Assembly (NCBI GenBank): GCA_026389845.1
Contig: JAPLHB010000217.1
Coordinates: 1-39,745 of the forward strand
DNA length: 39,745 nucleotides
Source: Chloroflexota bacterium
GTDB taxonomy: Bacteria; Chloroflexota; Anaerolineae; CG2-30-64-16
Direction of reading: 5' to 3'
The position numbers and the translations under genes were made by a program. Each line of letters opens with the position of its first letter. Position 1 is the first letter of the stretch. The notes beneath the pieces were generated by a model. The model did no database searches and was not told the DNA's origin. It saw nothing but the letters and a program-made list of their open reading frames with translations. Shown piece after piece: positions 1 through 8,657 of this stretch.

Positions 1-4
1 GCCT

Positions 5-32
5 CCAAGAACTCAAAATGGAGTTCTCTTGG
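5..32. repeat. Short imperfect hairpin at the window start
   Basis: AGAACTC at 8-14 pairs perfectly with GAGTTCT at 21-27 around a six-base loop. CCA at 5-7 can pair with TGG at 30-32 across a two-base bulge. No T-run follows on either strand, so a terminator role is uncertain. The rest of 1-276 holds no gene I can support. Confidence 0.3.
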
Positions 33-276
33 CACTTTACCTTACCCAAACCGGGCTTTCGGCCTGCAACTTAAGCTGCAAACCATGACTCACGCCAACG
101 CACCGTAGGCGTCACGCGCCTGCCAACTGGACTATCGCTCATATCGTCGTTTCGCGCTCATCTGGGGATACCCACCCGTGTCGGGTAATGAGGTCATCGG
201 ACAGCAACATATATTCTCCTACTGCCCCTTTGGGGTTCCTGCTATCAAGCTCATAATCTGCTGGCACTTGGTCCGT

Positions 277-1779
277 TCATCGGCCTGTGACTGCTCGATC
301 TGCGACAACTGCTCCAGCACCTAGACAGAGGAGATTTCGATCATTAGCACTCGCAGCCAACGCATCATAGACCGGCCGGCCTTTTCCTGCTGGATCCAGG
401 ATACTCCATGCATCCAGTTCTGTACCTGGGTCTGTCATAGCATAGTTCAGGTTCCAGAGAAAGGAAGGCCCGATCCAGCCCCAGTCTTGCATCATCTGGT
501 AGGCTTTTACTGTGAACTGCGCCTGCTCTGCAGGGGTATTATCGCTTAGATACTCGTAGCCTGGGATCGACTTCAGACTGGATCCCCAACCAAAGCTGGT
601 TGGCCAGATCTGCTTTCCGCTGTCGCCGTTCGCGACCATCACCGCGCGGTAGCTTTCCATGGTGTCGCGGAAGAAGAAGCTCCGATGGTTCTTGAAGCTC
701 GGTTCGGCCGGATTGCTGTAGCCGTATTTGGCATCTGGCGGGTTGTTGTAACCGCTGGTGTGCGCGCCGACGGCATCGAAGCACTTTTTCGCGCCGGCAG
801 CATACATGTGCTGCAGATAGGCGACATCGTCGATGGCGACGGCGCCGTCGTTGACACCGGTAGGGGTCAGCGCGCCGGCCACCACGACCATACCCGGATC
901 AGCGGCCTTGATTGCCTGATATGCTCGACAAAGCATGGTGACGTAACGACCCGGGTCTAGGGGTTCGTGTCCCCACTGATACCATAGGTTCTGCTCGTTC
1001 CACACCTCAATTGCTTGAACTCGTCCTGAATATCGCTGCCCAAATGCCTCTAGAAAGTCCGCAAGAGTTCCAGGGTCCGCTGGCACACCTTCCACCGGAG
1101 GGCCCCAATCCGTATTTGCGGGACGTGCCCAGTCTGGTGCCTTTGATACAGTTACCAGAATCCCCAAGCCGGCCGAGCTCAGATGGTTGATAACAGCATC
1201 GATCTGAGTCCAGTTTCGAGTTCCTTGCGTCGGTTCGATCAACTTCCACGGAACGCTAAACTTGACCCAGTGGACTCCCAGGTCCTTCGTGGCATGCTCG
1301 ACTACTCCGAGTTGTGGCTCGCCCCATACTTGAGCTTCGATGCCACAGTCGAAGCCGTACATTCGATGCACCTGAGGAGTAGCGAGAGGTGTTGGCACAG
1401 CCGTGTTCGGTGGAAAACCCGAAGGCAGGCGCGTCTGTAAAAGCACCAACTGATCAGCCTGTGTAGTAGCCATGGCATCGACAACCTTTTTAAACTCCGT
1501 CTCAGGCTGATTACCGCGTAATGACGTTCTAATGTTGAGCGCATCAGATACAACGCTGATGATTCCAAGCAGCCCGACAGTTACCAGCAGCAACCTTACA
1601 ACGGGATGATCAAGAAGGGCACTGACCACGTCCAGGACCGTGGGTCGGGGCGACTGGCCGGCTTGTTTGGCCTGGGCACGATGATTCCAGCAATAGGTCG
1701 AGTTGTGCATAGGGCGATTTCTGCACTGATCGCCTTTCTTGGTGATCGCGCTGCATACATTCTTGGCCGTAGAGGACAT
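277..1779 (-). CDS. Membrane-anchored GH5/GH39-like (clan A) glycoside hydrolase-like protein with N-terminal zinc-knuckle-like motif
   Basis: Three parts are visible (numbering from a TTG codon at 1782). Residues 10-34 hold C-x9-C-x10-C-x2-H, a small Cys/His knuckle. Residues about 60-80 are a hydrophobic segment, probably one membrane span. Residues about 140-480 resemble the beta/alpha-barrel hydrolases of clan A (GH5/GH39 type), with WNEQN at 261-265, where E263 matches the usual acid/base Glu. The strand that normally carries the nucleophile as TEFGW reads TSFGW at 395-399, so Ser396 replaces the expected Glu. The protein may therefore be a non-hydrolytic sugar binder; this is inference. 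The start is ATG at 1779, with GGAG eight bases upstream; the TTG just before it is less likely. The gene lies 51 bp downstream of the restriction operon on the same strand and could be read through from it, but shows no functional link. Confidence 0.75.
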   Translation of the reverse strand: MSSTAKNVCSAITKKGDQCRNRPMHNSTYCWNHRAQAKQAGQSPRPTVLDVVSALLDHPVVRLLLVTVGLLGIISVVSDALNIRTSLRGNQPETEFKKVVDAMATTQADQLVLLQTRLPSGFPPNTAVPTPLATPQVHRMYGFDCGIEAQVWGEPQLGVVEHATKDLGVHWVKFSVPWKLIEPTQGTRNWTQIDAVINHLSSAGLGILVTVSKAPDWARPANTDWGPPVEGVPADPGTLADFLEAFGQRYSGRVQAIEVWNEQNLWYQWGHEPLDPGRYVTMLCRAYQAIKAADPGMVVVAGALTPTGVNDGAVAIDDVAYLQHMYAAGAKKCFDAVGAHTSGYNNPPDAKYGYSNPAEPSFKNHRSFFFRDTMESYRAVMVANGDSGKQIWPTSFGWGSSLKSIPGYEYLSDNTPAEQAQFTVKAYQMMQDWGWIGPSFLWNLNYAMTDPGTELDAWSILDPAGKGRPVYDALAASANDRNLLCLGAGAVVADRAVTGR

Positions 1780-1830
1780 CAAGGCTACTCCAATCGAGAT
1801 AAGAGCGTGTTCTGCGAATGGTAACTCACG

Positions 1831-2010
1831 TCAGCCTCCCTTCAGCCCTAACTCCATCTGTTTCCTCTCCACCTCCAAACCCAGCGACAACTGCTGCGGT
1901 CTGGCGAGGCGCCGGCGCAGAATCTCGCGCTGGGCCAGCGTGGGCACCGTCCAGGCGCCGGTCGCTTCATCGGGCCAGAAGTTGTCCCGCAGCAGCGCTT
2001 CGACAGACAT
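1831..2010 (-). CDS. Small 59-aa hypothetical protein coupled to hsdR
   Basis: The ATG overlaps the hsdR stop as TGATG, so translation is probably coupled to the restriction subunit. The product is short, charged and soluble, with no membrane segment or signal peptide. An arginine-rich stretch (REILRRRLARPQQ) precedes a Leu/Glu-rich C-terminus that looks helical. I do not recognise a family. The overlap argues for a real gene that belongs to the restriction operon, perhaps a small accessory or stabilising protein, but this rests on position alone. It is followed by 51 bp and then the glycoside-hydrolase-like gene. Confidence 0.55.
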   Translation of the reverse strand: MSVEALLRDNFWPDEATGAWTVPTLAQREILRRRLARPQQLSLGLEVERKQMELGLKGG

Positions 2011-5000
2011 CAATAATACTCCCTGATATACCCGTACGCCTTGTCGAACAACTCCTGATCCCGGTGCAACTGGTACTTCAACAGCGTGCGCCGTAACGCC
2101 TGTTTGACCTCGCGCTCGCCGGCGCTGGTGGATTGCCAGCCGGGGAAGCGCACCAGGCGGACGATCTCGTCCAGGTCGTTGACGATCCGCTCGATGATCG
2201 CGGGCGTCGCCTCGGTGCGGGTTTCGTGGAACAGGTCGGTGAGCGCGGCTTTGGCGCTCTGGCGCTCCTCTTCCGGGTCCACCTCGCGCTCGGCCTGGAG
2301 CACCTCGCGGGCGATGACGAGCAACTGCTTGAGATATTCCAGGCTGGTCAACACCCCCTGTTCCAGCCGATCTTTCAGGTCTTCCAAGCGCTGGCCCAGA
2401 GCGATGAAGCGCGGGTGGTTGCCGTGGCGGCGGATACGGGCGCTGACCTGGAACTCAATCTCCTTGGCCTTCTCTGGGTCGTTGCCGGCGAGCAGCCCCT
2501 CCAGGAAGTCAGCGTCCATCACCAGCGTTTCCAGGTCGTCGCGCACCGCGTCCACGTGGATATTCGCGTGGATCAGGTCGAGGGTCTTGGCGCCGAGCAC
2601 GTGCCAGAGCAGCCGGCCGTTGCCACTGGGCGGCTTGACCGACTCGTAGACCTGGCTCAGCCAGCGATAATCTTCCTCGTAGTCGGCCAGGGCCGGGTCG
2701 GGAGAGAGCGCCTCCCAGAGTTGAGCCAACTTTGAGAAATCGGCGGCGAAGGCATCGCGGGCCACGTCGTCGGGCAGACACGTCTGGGCCGCCATCAGCC
2801 CCTCGTAGCCGACGACCGTGCGATCCACACCGGGGAAGTGGGCCAGGCAGGCTGCCAGCGCGGCCGGCAACCGATCGTGAAGTTCCGCCAGGTTGGTGAT
2901 CACACGGCGCATGGCGGCTTCGTCGAAGGCCAGGGTGCGCGCCACGTCATCGAACACGCCGATGTAGTCCACGATCAGGCCGTGGCTTTTGCCGGCGTAG
3001 GGCCGGTTGACTCGGCAGATGCCCTGGAGCAGGTTGTGCTCCTTCATCGGCTTGTCGAGGTACATGGCCTGCAGGATCGGCGCGTCGAAGCCGGTGAGCA
3101 GCCGTGAGGTGACGATCAGGAATTGCAGCGGGTCATTGGCGTCGCGGTAGCGGTCGAGCAGCTTCTCTTCTTCATCCTTGCCGCGGTCGTAGGCGCGGTA
3201 GTCGCTCTCCCCCGCGTTGACGGTCATGACGATCTCACTGGCTTCGCGTGGCAAGATTTCGTCCATGGCGCGCTTGTAGAGCACGCACGCCTCGCGGTCG
3301 AAGGTGACGACCATCGCCTTGAAGCCGTTGGGCGCGATTTTCTCCTGGTAGTGCTGGACGATGTCGCCGACAATGGCACGGACCCGCTCGGGCGCCTTAA
3401 CCAGTACGGACATCTTGGCGGCCTTCTGCGCCAGGTTCGCCTGGTCTTCCTCCGACAGGTGGCCGGTCAGGTTGGCGTACGCCTCGTCAATGGCGACCTT
3501 GTCCACCCGAAGCTGGATCAGCCGCGCCTCGAAGTGCAGCGGCAGCGTGGCCTTGTCGCGGATGGACTCCTCGAAGGAGTAGCGGCTCAGGTAGCCCTGG
3601 GCGTCCTCCTCCGCGCCGAAGGCCCAGAAGGTGTTGCGGTCGCGCTTGTTGATCGGCGTGCCGGTGAGGCCGAAGAAAAACGCGTTGGGCAGCGCGGCGC
3701 GCATCCGCCGGCCGAAGTCCCCTTCCTGGGTGCGGTGCGCCTCGTCCACCATGGCGATGATGTTCGAGCGCAGGTTGGTCTTGGGCGCCAGCTCGGCAAA
3801 CTTGTGGATGGTAGTGATGATGATCTTGCGCGCATCCTGGGCCAGCAGCGTTTCCAGCGTCTCGCGGCTGTCCGCGGTGATCAGGTTGGGCACGTCGGCC
3901 GCGTTGAAGGTGCCGGTGATCTGCGTGTCCAGGTCCACCCGATCCACCACGACCAGCACGGTGGGGTTGTACAGGAGTGGGTGCAGACGGAGCTTCTGCG
4001 CGGCAAAGACGATCAGCAGCGACTTGCCGGAGCCTTGAAAATGCCAGATCAGCCCCTTCTTGATGCGCCCCTTGACCACCCGCTCGACGATCTGGTTGGC
4101 CGCGTGGTACTGCTGGAAGCGGCAGATGATCTTGATCTTGCGGTGCTGCTTGTCGGTGGCGAAGACGGTGAAATGGCGCAGGATGTCGAGGATGATTTCA
4201 GGGCGCAGCAGGCCGCGGACCGCGGTTTCGACTTCGGAAAGACCGGCCCTCACCCCCTGCCCCCTCTCCCGTTCCGACGGGAGAGGGGAGTCTTCCCGCC
4301 ACGGCGCCCACAGATCAAGCGACATGCGGATCGCGCCGAAGCGGTAGGTCTTGCCTTCGGTGGCGAAGGAGAGGACGTTGGGCACGAAGAACGCGGGGAC
4401 GTTGACCTCGTAGTCGTCATGCACCTGGATCGCGCCGTCGAGCCACGACACTGCCGGCCGCGTGGGGGTCTTGGCCTCGCCGACGACCAGCGGGATGCCG
4501 TTGATGTACAGGACCAGGTCGAACCGCCGCGTCTGCGAGCCGGCGGTGAACACGAGCTGCGTGACAGCCAGGCAGCGATTGTTCCGGGATGGCTCGAAAT
4601 CCACCAGCCGGACGGGGGTGTGCTCGCCGTGGGGGCCGAACGGCATCGAGCGCTCCCCGCGCAGCCAGGCGGTGAACTCCTCGTTGGCGCGTACCAGGCC
4701 GTCGGCGTTGACCGAGAGCAGGATGGCGCGCAGCCGATAGAGCACCTCGTCGGCGCGGTCGGGCCGGGCCGCGATCTCCGGGTTGAGGCGGACCAACGCG
4801 TCCCGCAGGTGCGGCTCGACCAGCACATCGCTCGTGGCGCGCGGCAGTTGCGCGCCGGGCAGGAAGCTCCAGCCGAGGCTTTCCGGCCGCGCCGCAGGTG
4901 TCTCCGCGCCGTAGGAGGCACGTGGTTCGCCGACGCGCGCGCCAGCCACCGGCTGCGGCCCGCACAGCAGGTCACGGACGAAGTTCTCGACGCTGTTCTG

Positions 5001-5012
5001 TTCGTTGAACAT
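2010..5012 (-). CDS. hsdR: Type I restriction enzyme R (endonuclease/translocase) subunit HsdR
   Basis: This 1000-residue protein is the motor and nuclease subunit of a type I restriction enzyme. It translocates DNA using ATP and cuts unmethylated DNA in complex with HsdM and HsdS. The nuclease domain shows a PD-(D/E)xK signature (D165 in FDLVLYI, E179 and K181 in GEAK). The SF2 helicase follows: Walker A QGSGKS at 326-331, DEAH at 423-426, FGLTGTP (motif III), and QGICRVNRP (motif VI). A helical C-terminal region of about 300 residues is typical for binding HsdM/HsdS. Length is normal for the family. Residues about 241-256 are encoded by an in-frame palindromic repeat lying between the nuclease and motor domains. 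The gene is 49 bp downstream of hsdS and overlaps the next small ORF, so it is part of one operon. Confidence 0.95.
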   Translation of the reverse strand: MFNEQNSVENFVRDLLCGPQPVAGARVGEPRASYGAETPAARPESLGWSFLPGAQLPRATSDVLVEPHLRDALVRLNPEIAARPDRADEVLYRLRAILLSVNADGLVRANEEFTAWLRGERSMPFGPHGEHTPVRLVDFEPSRNNRCLAVTQLVFTAGSQTRRFDLVLYINGIPLVVGEAKTPTRPAVSWLDGAIQVHDDYEVNVPAFFVPNVLSFATEGKTYRFGAIRMSLDLWAPWREDSPLPSERERGQGVRAGLSEVETAVRGLLRPEIILDILRHFTVFATDKQHRKIKIICRFQQYHAANQIVERVVKGRIKKGLIWHFQGSGKSLLIVFAAQKLRLHPLLYNPTVLVVVDRVDLDTQITGTFNAADVPNLITADSRETLETLLAQDARKIIITTIHKFAELAPKTNLRSNIIAMVDEAHRTQEGDFGRRMRAALPNAFFFGLTGTPINKRDRNTFWAFGAEEDAQGYLSRYSFEESIRDKATLPLHFEARLIQLRVDKVAIDEAYANLTGHLSEEDQANLAQKAAKMSVLVKAPERVRAIVGDIVQHYQEKIAPNGFKAMVVTFDREACVLYKRAMDEILPREASEIVMTVNAGESDYRAYDRGKDEEEKLLDRYRDANDPLQFLIVTSRLLTGFDAPILQAMYLDKPMKEHNLLQGICRVNRPYAGKSHGLIVDYIGVFDDVARTLAFDEAAMRRVITNLAELHDRLPAALAACLAHFPGVDRTVVGYEGLMAAQTCLPDDVARDAFAADFSKLAQLWEALSPDPALADYEEDYRWLSQVYESVKPPSGNGRLLWHVLGAKTLDLIHANIHVDAVRDDLETLVMDADFLEGLLAGNDPEKAKEIEFQVSARIRRHGNHPRFIALGQRLEDLKDRLEQGVLTSLEYLKQLLVIAREVLQAEREVDPEEERQSAKAALTDLFHETRTEATPAIIERIVNDLDEIVRLVRFPGWQSTSAGEREVKQALRRTLLKYQLHRDQELFDKAYGYIREYY
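4247..4290. repeat. Palindromic repeat inserted in frame in hsdR
   Basis: CCCCTCTCCCGT at 4261-4272 and ACGGGAGAGGGG at 4277-4288 form a perfect 12-bp stem with a TCCG loop. A C-rich lead (4247-4260) precedes it. Pyrimidine-rich stems of this kind are common as dispersed intergenic repeats in bacteria. Here the unit is read through in frame and encodes a Ser/Pro/Glu/Arg-rich linker in HsdR. Confidence 0.7.
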
Positions 5013-5061
5013 GAGAGGCTCACTTCCCTGGCCGCGGGGACGATCCCAGCCCGTCTAGCCG

Positions 5062-6243
5062 CTACACGTCAAGCAGATTCCGTAGGGCTTCTGTCTTTAG
5101 CTTCTGAGTTGCGGCAATATGCCGGTCAGTTGCTACTTTCGCCTCATGGAATACCTTCAATTGGCTCACCAGTTCGTCCTGCCTCTCTTGGGAGAGCAGT
5201 GGAATCTGTTGACGTCCAATTCCCTGAGCGTTGAGGTTGAAATTGCCGGCCGACGAGCGGATTTCGTGTCGTAACGTTCGACGGAGGTAAGCTGAATTGA
5301 ACACAGCGCTGAGGTAGGCCGGATGTACCTTTTCCTCGTGTACCCGAAGCCTGATCAGATAGCTGGCAAAGACTGACCTTGGTGGTAGAGTATCGACCAC
5401 CGCGCATCTACCTACATAGTCAGGATTTCCGTTGGTTCGAACTACGAGCACATCACCGAAACCAAGTTCGTACTTACGCTGCTCATCTGAAGTAAGTTTG
5501 ACCCATGACAAATCGGTCAAGTCAATCTCACCCCTGAAGACGTTCGGAATACGAAGCACGGGGACGGCATCAGCCTGTGGCGGACATGATTTTTGAGAAG
5601 TGCCATACTGCACATCAAGTAGCAGGTCCCCAAGTCCGACCTTGCGTGATTGCGCTCCATTCCCATTTGCCTCAAGGGTAGTTTCGATGAGACGGTCAGA
5701 CAAATCTGCCACCTGTTCGGAAACTATCGAATAACTCTCAATGGCATCTTCCGCCGCCCACAGGATCTCCGCGATGCGGCGCTGCTCGTCGAGGGGCGGC
5801 AGGGGAAACTCGTAAGCGGCCAGGTCGCGCCAGCGGGTGCGCGGGGACAGCGATCCGGCCGAAGTGCCGAGCGCGTGCTGGAAGAAGCCCTCGGTCTGTA
5901 CGATGAATGGCAGCAGTTCCGGCAGCAGTTGGTCGTCCGCCGGCTCGAAGACCAGGATGTCGCTGGAGCACAGGCCGTCGAAATCGGCCACGGCCACCTT
6001 ACGCTGGTAGGCGCGGCGCTTGCCGAACAGCACCTGTCCGGCGGTGAACTTGCGCGTGAAGCTCGTCCCGTCGGCGATCAGGCCCCAACGCTTGATGCGC
6101 AGCGACTCGGGGTCAATGTGCTCCAGGCCGACGAAGCGTTCCAGGTCGCACGTCTGCGGGTCGCGCACGGCCTCGTCCACGTTGCGGACGACGTCGCCGA
6201 AGCGGACGATGCGCCAGCCGGAACAAGACCCGTCCTCGCTCAC
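5062..6243 (-). CDS. hsdS: Type I restriction enzyme specificity subunit HsdS
   Basis: HsdS recognises the target sequence and pairs with HsdM and HsdR. The 393-residue protein shows two target-recognition domains. The first follows a WRIVRFGDV start motif. A conserved helical spacer with LPPLDEQRRIAEIL separates it from the second domain, and a second helical region with IPLLSQERQDEL and KTEALRNLL closes the protein. The start is taken as GTG at 6243, which overlaps the upstream XRE gene stop as GTGA. The longer open frame to 6288 would overlap that gene by 49 bp and is less likely. Length is normal for a two-domain HsdS. No phase-variation repeats were seen inside it. Confidence 0.92.
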   Translation of the reverse strand: MSEDGSCSGWRIVRFGDVVRNVDEAVRDPQTCDLERFVGLEHIDPESLRIKRWGLIADGTSFTRKFTAGQVLFGKRRAYQRKVAVADFDGLCSSDILVFEPADDQLLPELLPFIVQTEGFFQHALGTSAGSLSPRTRWRDLAAYEFPLPPLDEQRRIAEILWAAEDAIESYSIVSEQVADLSDRLIETTLEANGNGAQSRKVGLGDLLLDVQYGTSQKSCPPQADAVPVLRIPNVFRGEIDLTDLSWVKLTSDEQRKYELGFGDVLVVRTNGNPDYVGRCAVVDTLPPRSVFASYLIRLRVHEEKVHPAYLSAVFNSAYLRRTLRHEIRSSAGNFNLNAQGIGRQQIPLLSQERQDELVSQLKVFHEAKVATDRHIAATQKLKTEALRNLLDV

Positions 6244-6509
6244 GCTCGCCCCCCGGATTCTTGGTAGCGACGTTCTCGATTCAGCCAAAAGTGCGTCGGT
6301 ACACCCAACACGCGCTCCAACTGCCCGGCTATTTCCGCAGTGATCGGTGTCTTGTTGTTGACGATCTCCTCGATGGCTTGTGGTGAATTCCCAGTGCGTT
6401 CGGCGAGTTCGACCTGGGTAATCTGGACCGCCGCCAAAGTCTCCAGCAGCGTTTCGCCCGGCGGCGTCACGTAGTCGGGCTGGTACTCGTTCCGAGTAAC
6501 GTCAACCAT
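6240..6509 (-). CDS. HigA-like XRE-family helix-turn-helix antitoxin/regulator within the hsd operon
   Basis: This 89-residue protein matches the HigA/VapI-type antidote layout: a short N-terminal strand with PPGETLLE, then an XRE helix-turn-helix (TQVELAERTGNSPQAIEEIVNNK), then the family C-terminus GVPTHFWLNRERRYQE. HigA proteins bind DNA and neutralise HigB toxins, but no HigB-like ORF lies next to it, so it may act as an operon regulator. It overlaps hsdM1 by eight bases and hsdS by four, so it is embedded in the restriction operon. GGAGG lies six bases before the ATG, inside the end of hsdM1. Family assignment is firm; the role is inferred from position. Confidence 0.88.
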   Translation of the reverse strand: MVDVTRNEYQPDYVTPPGETLLETLAAVQITQVELAERTGNSPQAIEEIVNNKTPITAEIAGQLERVLGVPTHFWLNRERRYQESGGRA

Positions 6510-8058
6510 CTACATCCTCCACACCGATCGCTTTGACCTGCGCATCCAGTCTCGTCTCCTCCAGCGTCACAAACAGCTCCGCCATCGCCGCGCGCAACGC
6601 CTCCGAGCTGGCCTGCCACTCGGCGATGACCTCGCGCAGCGGATTCACCGTGTACTCGGCCGCTTCGTCCCGCACCATCGTCGCCGGCCGCACGTAGAGC
6701 GGGATGCTCAGGTTAGCGCCGTGCGAGCGGATCTCGTCCAGCGTCGCCACGTGGGCGAAGCCGGGCGCCTCCGCAAAGTCGGCGCAGACAGCCACGATCC
6801 TGGCGATGTGGTCGTCCTCCAGGAAGCTCTGCGCCCGCTCGCGCGTCACCTCGTTCACCGCGTTGACGAAAAGCACCTTGCCCCACCGCTCCGGCGGCTT
6901 GCGCGTGCGGCACACCACCACGCACGCTTCCATCGGCGAGTTGTAAAACAGGTTCGGCCCCAACCCGATCACCGCTTCGAGCATGTCCAGGTCTACCAGC
7001 TTCGCCCGCATCGCGCGTTCCTCGTCGCGAAATAGCACGCCGTGGGGAAATAGGATCGCGCAGCGGCCGGTGGCCGGTTGCAGGCTGGTCAGGATGTGCT
7101 GGAAGAAGGCGTAGTCGGCGCGGCCCTGCGGCGGCACGCCCAGAAAGTTGCGGCCGTAGCGGTCGGTCTCCCACGCGGTGCGATTCCACTGCTTGATCGA
7201 GTACGGCGGGTTCGCCAGCACCATGTCGAACCGGCGCAGGCCGTCCCCCTCCAGGAGCTTCGGATCGGCCAGCGTGTCCCCGCGCTCGATGCGGAAATCC
7301 TCGAAGCCGTGCAGGAACAGGTTCATGCGCGCGATGGCCGAGGTGATCAGGTTGCGCTCCTGACCGTAGAGCCGCAACGTGCGCGGCTCCTTACCCTGGC
7401 GCTTGAGCTGCATCGCGGCCGAGAGCAGCATCCCGCCCGAACCGGCCGTGGGATCGTAAATGCTCTCCCCTTCCTGCGGATCGAGCAGCCGCGTCATCAA
7501 CTGGACGACGGTGCGGTTGGTGTAGAACTCGGCCGCCGTGTGGCCGCTGTCGTCGGCGAACTTTTTGATCAGGTACTCGTACGCGTTGCCCAGCTCGTCT
7601 TCGGGCACGTTGGCGACGGAGAGGGTCAGCGACGAGAAGTGTTCCACCAGGTCGCGCAGCGTCGCATCCGACAGCCGCTCCTTGTTGGTCCACTGCGCGT
7701 CGCCGAAGATGCCGTAAAGCTGCCCCTGGTTGGCTTGCTCGATGGTGCGCATGGCATTCTGGAGCGCAGCGCCGACGTTGGTCGTCACCGCGCGCACAGC
7801 CTGCCAGTGCGCGCCCGCCGGGATCTGAAAGCGGTGGTTCTCGGCGAACGCCGCGTAGTCCACATCCCCACCCGACTCAGCCAGCGCGCGCTGGCATTCC
7901 TCATCGTACACGTCGCACAGCCGCTTGAAGAAGAGCAGCGGGAAGATGAACTGTTTGTAGTCGCCCGCGTCGATCAGCCCGCGCAGCAGCGTCGCCGCGC
8001 CCCAGAGGTAGGACTCGAGCTGGGATTGAGTGATTCGAGCAAGAGCGGGGTTAAACAT
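6502..8058 (-). CDS. hsdM: Type I restriction-modification DNA methyltransferase subunit HsdM (copy 1)
   Basis: This is an N6-adenine methyltransferase subunit that transfers methyl from S-adenosylmethionine to the site chosen by HsdS. The 518-residue protein has the HsdM N-terminal helical domain (IFPLLFFKRLCDVYDEE, residues about 37-54), FYTNR at 178-182, the SAM-binding loop DPTAGSGG at 202-209, and the catalytic NPPY at 283-286. The family more often has FYTPR where this copy has FYTNR. It sits 9 bp downstream of gene X and overlaps the HigA-like gene. A second, clearly paralogous HsdM lies 1.3 kb upstream in the same operon. All catalytic motifs are intact, so it is probably active. Confidence 0.94.
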   Translation of the reverse strand: MFNPALARITQSQLESYLWGAATLLRGLIDAGDYKQFIFPLLFFKRLCDVYDEECQRALAESGGDVDYAAFAENHRFQIPAGAHWQAVRAVTTNVGAALQNAMRTIEQANQGQLYGIFGDAQWTNKERLSDATLRDLVEHFSSLTLSVANVPEDELGNAYEYLIKKFADDSGHTAAEFYTNRTVVQLMTRLLDPQEGESIYDPTAGSGGMLLSAAMQLKRQGKEPRTLRLYGQERNLITSAIARMNLFLHGFEDFRIERGDTLADPKLLEGDGLRRFDMVLANPPYSIKQWNRTAWETDRYGRNFLGVPPQGRADYAFFQHILTSLQPATGRCAILFPHGVLFRDEERAMRAKLVDLDMLEAVIGLGPNLFYNSPMEACVVVCRTRKPPERWGKVLFVNAVNEVTRERAQSFLEDDHIARIVAVCADFAEAPGFAHVATLDEIRSHGANLSIPLYVRPATMVRDEAAEYTVNPLREVIAEWQASSEALRAAMAELFVTLEETRLDAQVKAIGVEDVDG

Positions 8059-8067
8059 AGAAAGATC

Positions 8068-8433
8068 TCAATCACTGACCGGATTGGGCTTCATATCCTG
8101 CACGATGCCAGGGATATGATCTTTGCCGACCTTCATCAGACCTGCAGCCACTCTAAGCCAGGGACCGCCCAGTTCCATCAAGACCACGGCGCTTGCATCC
8201 GCGGTGAGCGAGAGCACCTTGTCCCACGGGACATTCGGTTTCAGTAACTCGATGTCCGCAGGTGCCCAGTTGCCGTTGACTGCATCGATCTGTTCCAGCC
8301 TGGTGTCGAGTACTTGTCCCTGAGCATCCAGTCTTATAAAACGGAACACATAGGCCGGGCGGTAATACAGATCCACATTCTCTGCCGCGATCAGCCAATC
8401 GTAGATTTCGACCGGATCCATGGACACCATCAC
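8068..8433 (-). CDS. C-terminal part of unknown gene X, separated by a MITE insertion
   Basis: The open frame encodes 121 residues from a GTG at 8433 (ATG at 8430). It has no recognised domain; a YYRPAYVFRF stretch recalls the aromatic WLLPFWHVRC stretch of the upstream piece. The first base belongs to the 8-bp target-site duplication. Removing the element at 8441-8657 together with one duplication joins this frame directly to the upstream ORF (AAG-GTG-ATG), giving a 342-residue protein. It is therefore best read as the detached C-terminal third of gene X. Independent translation is possible because the duplicated GAAAAAGG lies just upstream, but spacing to any start is poor. The stop is 9 bp before hsdM1. 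Confidence 0.7.
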   Translation of the reverse strand: MMVSMDPVEIYDWLIAAENVDLYYRPAYVFRFIRLDAQGQVLDTRLEQIDAVNGNWAPADIELLKPNVPWDKVLSLTADASAVVLMELGGPWLRVAAGLMKVGKDHIPGIVQDMKPNPVSD

Positions 8434-8440
8434 CTTTTTC

Positions 8441-8657
8441 GCAATACCGCAAAACTCGCTATTGTCATTCTGAGCGGGTCAACCCCTAACCTTCGCAACG
8501 GCGAGATTCCAGCGAAGAATCCGTTCACGGCGCTCCGACAGGGCCATGTGCAGCCACGGATTCTTCGCTGGTGTCATGCCGTAACGCGAATTCAGGGACA
8601 GACCCGCTCAGAATGACAAGCGATCGAAGCGCTCGGTAGCGACTTTTGCGGTATTGC
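8441..8657. mobile_element. MITE-like element, copy 1, with perfect 8-bp target duplication, splitting gene X
   Basis: The ends are GCAATACCGCAAAACTCGCT on the left and its near-perfect inverse on the right. Inside these, TGTCATTCTGAGCGGGT and its complement form the shared core, with a GCGAAGAATC / GATTCTTCGC pair nested within. The element is 217 bp and has no ORF of its own. It is flanked by CCTTTTTC at 8433-8440 and again at 8658-8665, an exact 8-bp duplication. The insertion lies in the coding region of gene X. Confidence 0.9.

Noticed and set aside
3123..5234. A 703-codon open frame on the plus strand opposite hsdR and hsdS
   Set aside because: It is the reverse shadow of high-GC coding DNA. 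The minus strand has complete HsdR motifs, and this frame shows none.
6240..6509. Complete HigBA toxin-antitoxin module
   Set aside because: The antitoxin-like gene is present, but both flanking genes are hsdM and hsdS. No HigB/RelE-like ORF was found.
7078..8247. Long plus-strand open frame opposite hsdM1
   Set aside because: Shadow of hsdM1; no recognisable domain, and it crosses the gene X boundary.
8441..8657. Attachment site or integron attC for the palindromic elements
   Set aside because: Exact 8-bp duplications and conserved inverted ends fit transposition. There is no integrase and no cassette structure.
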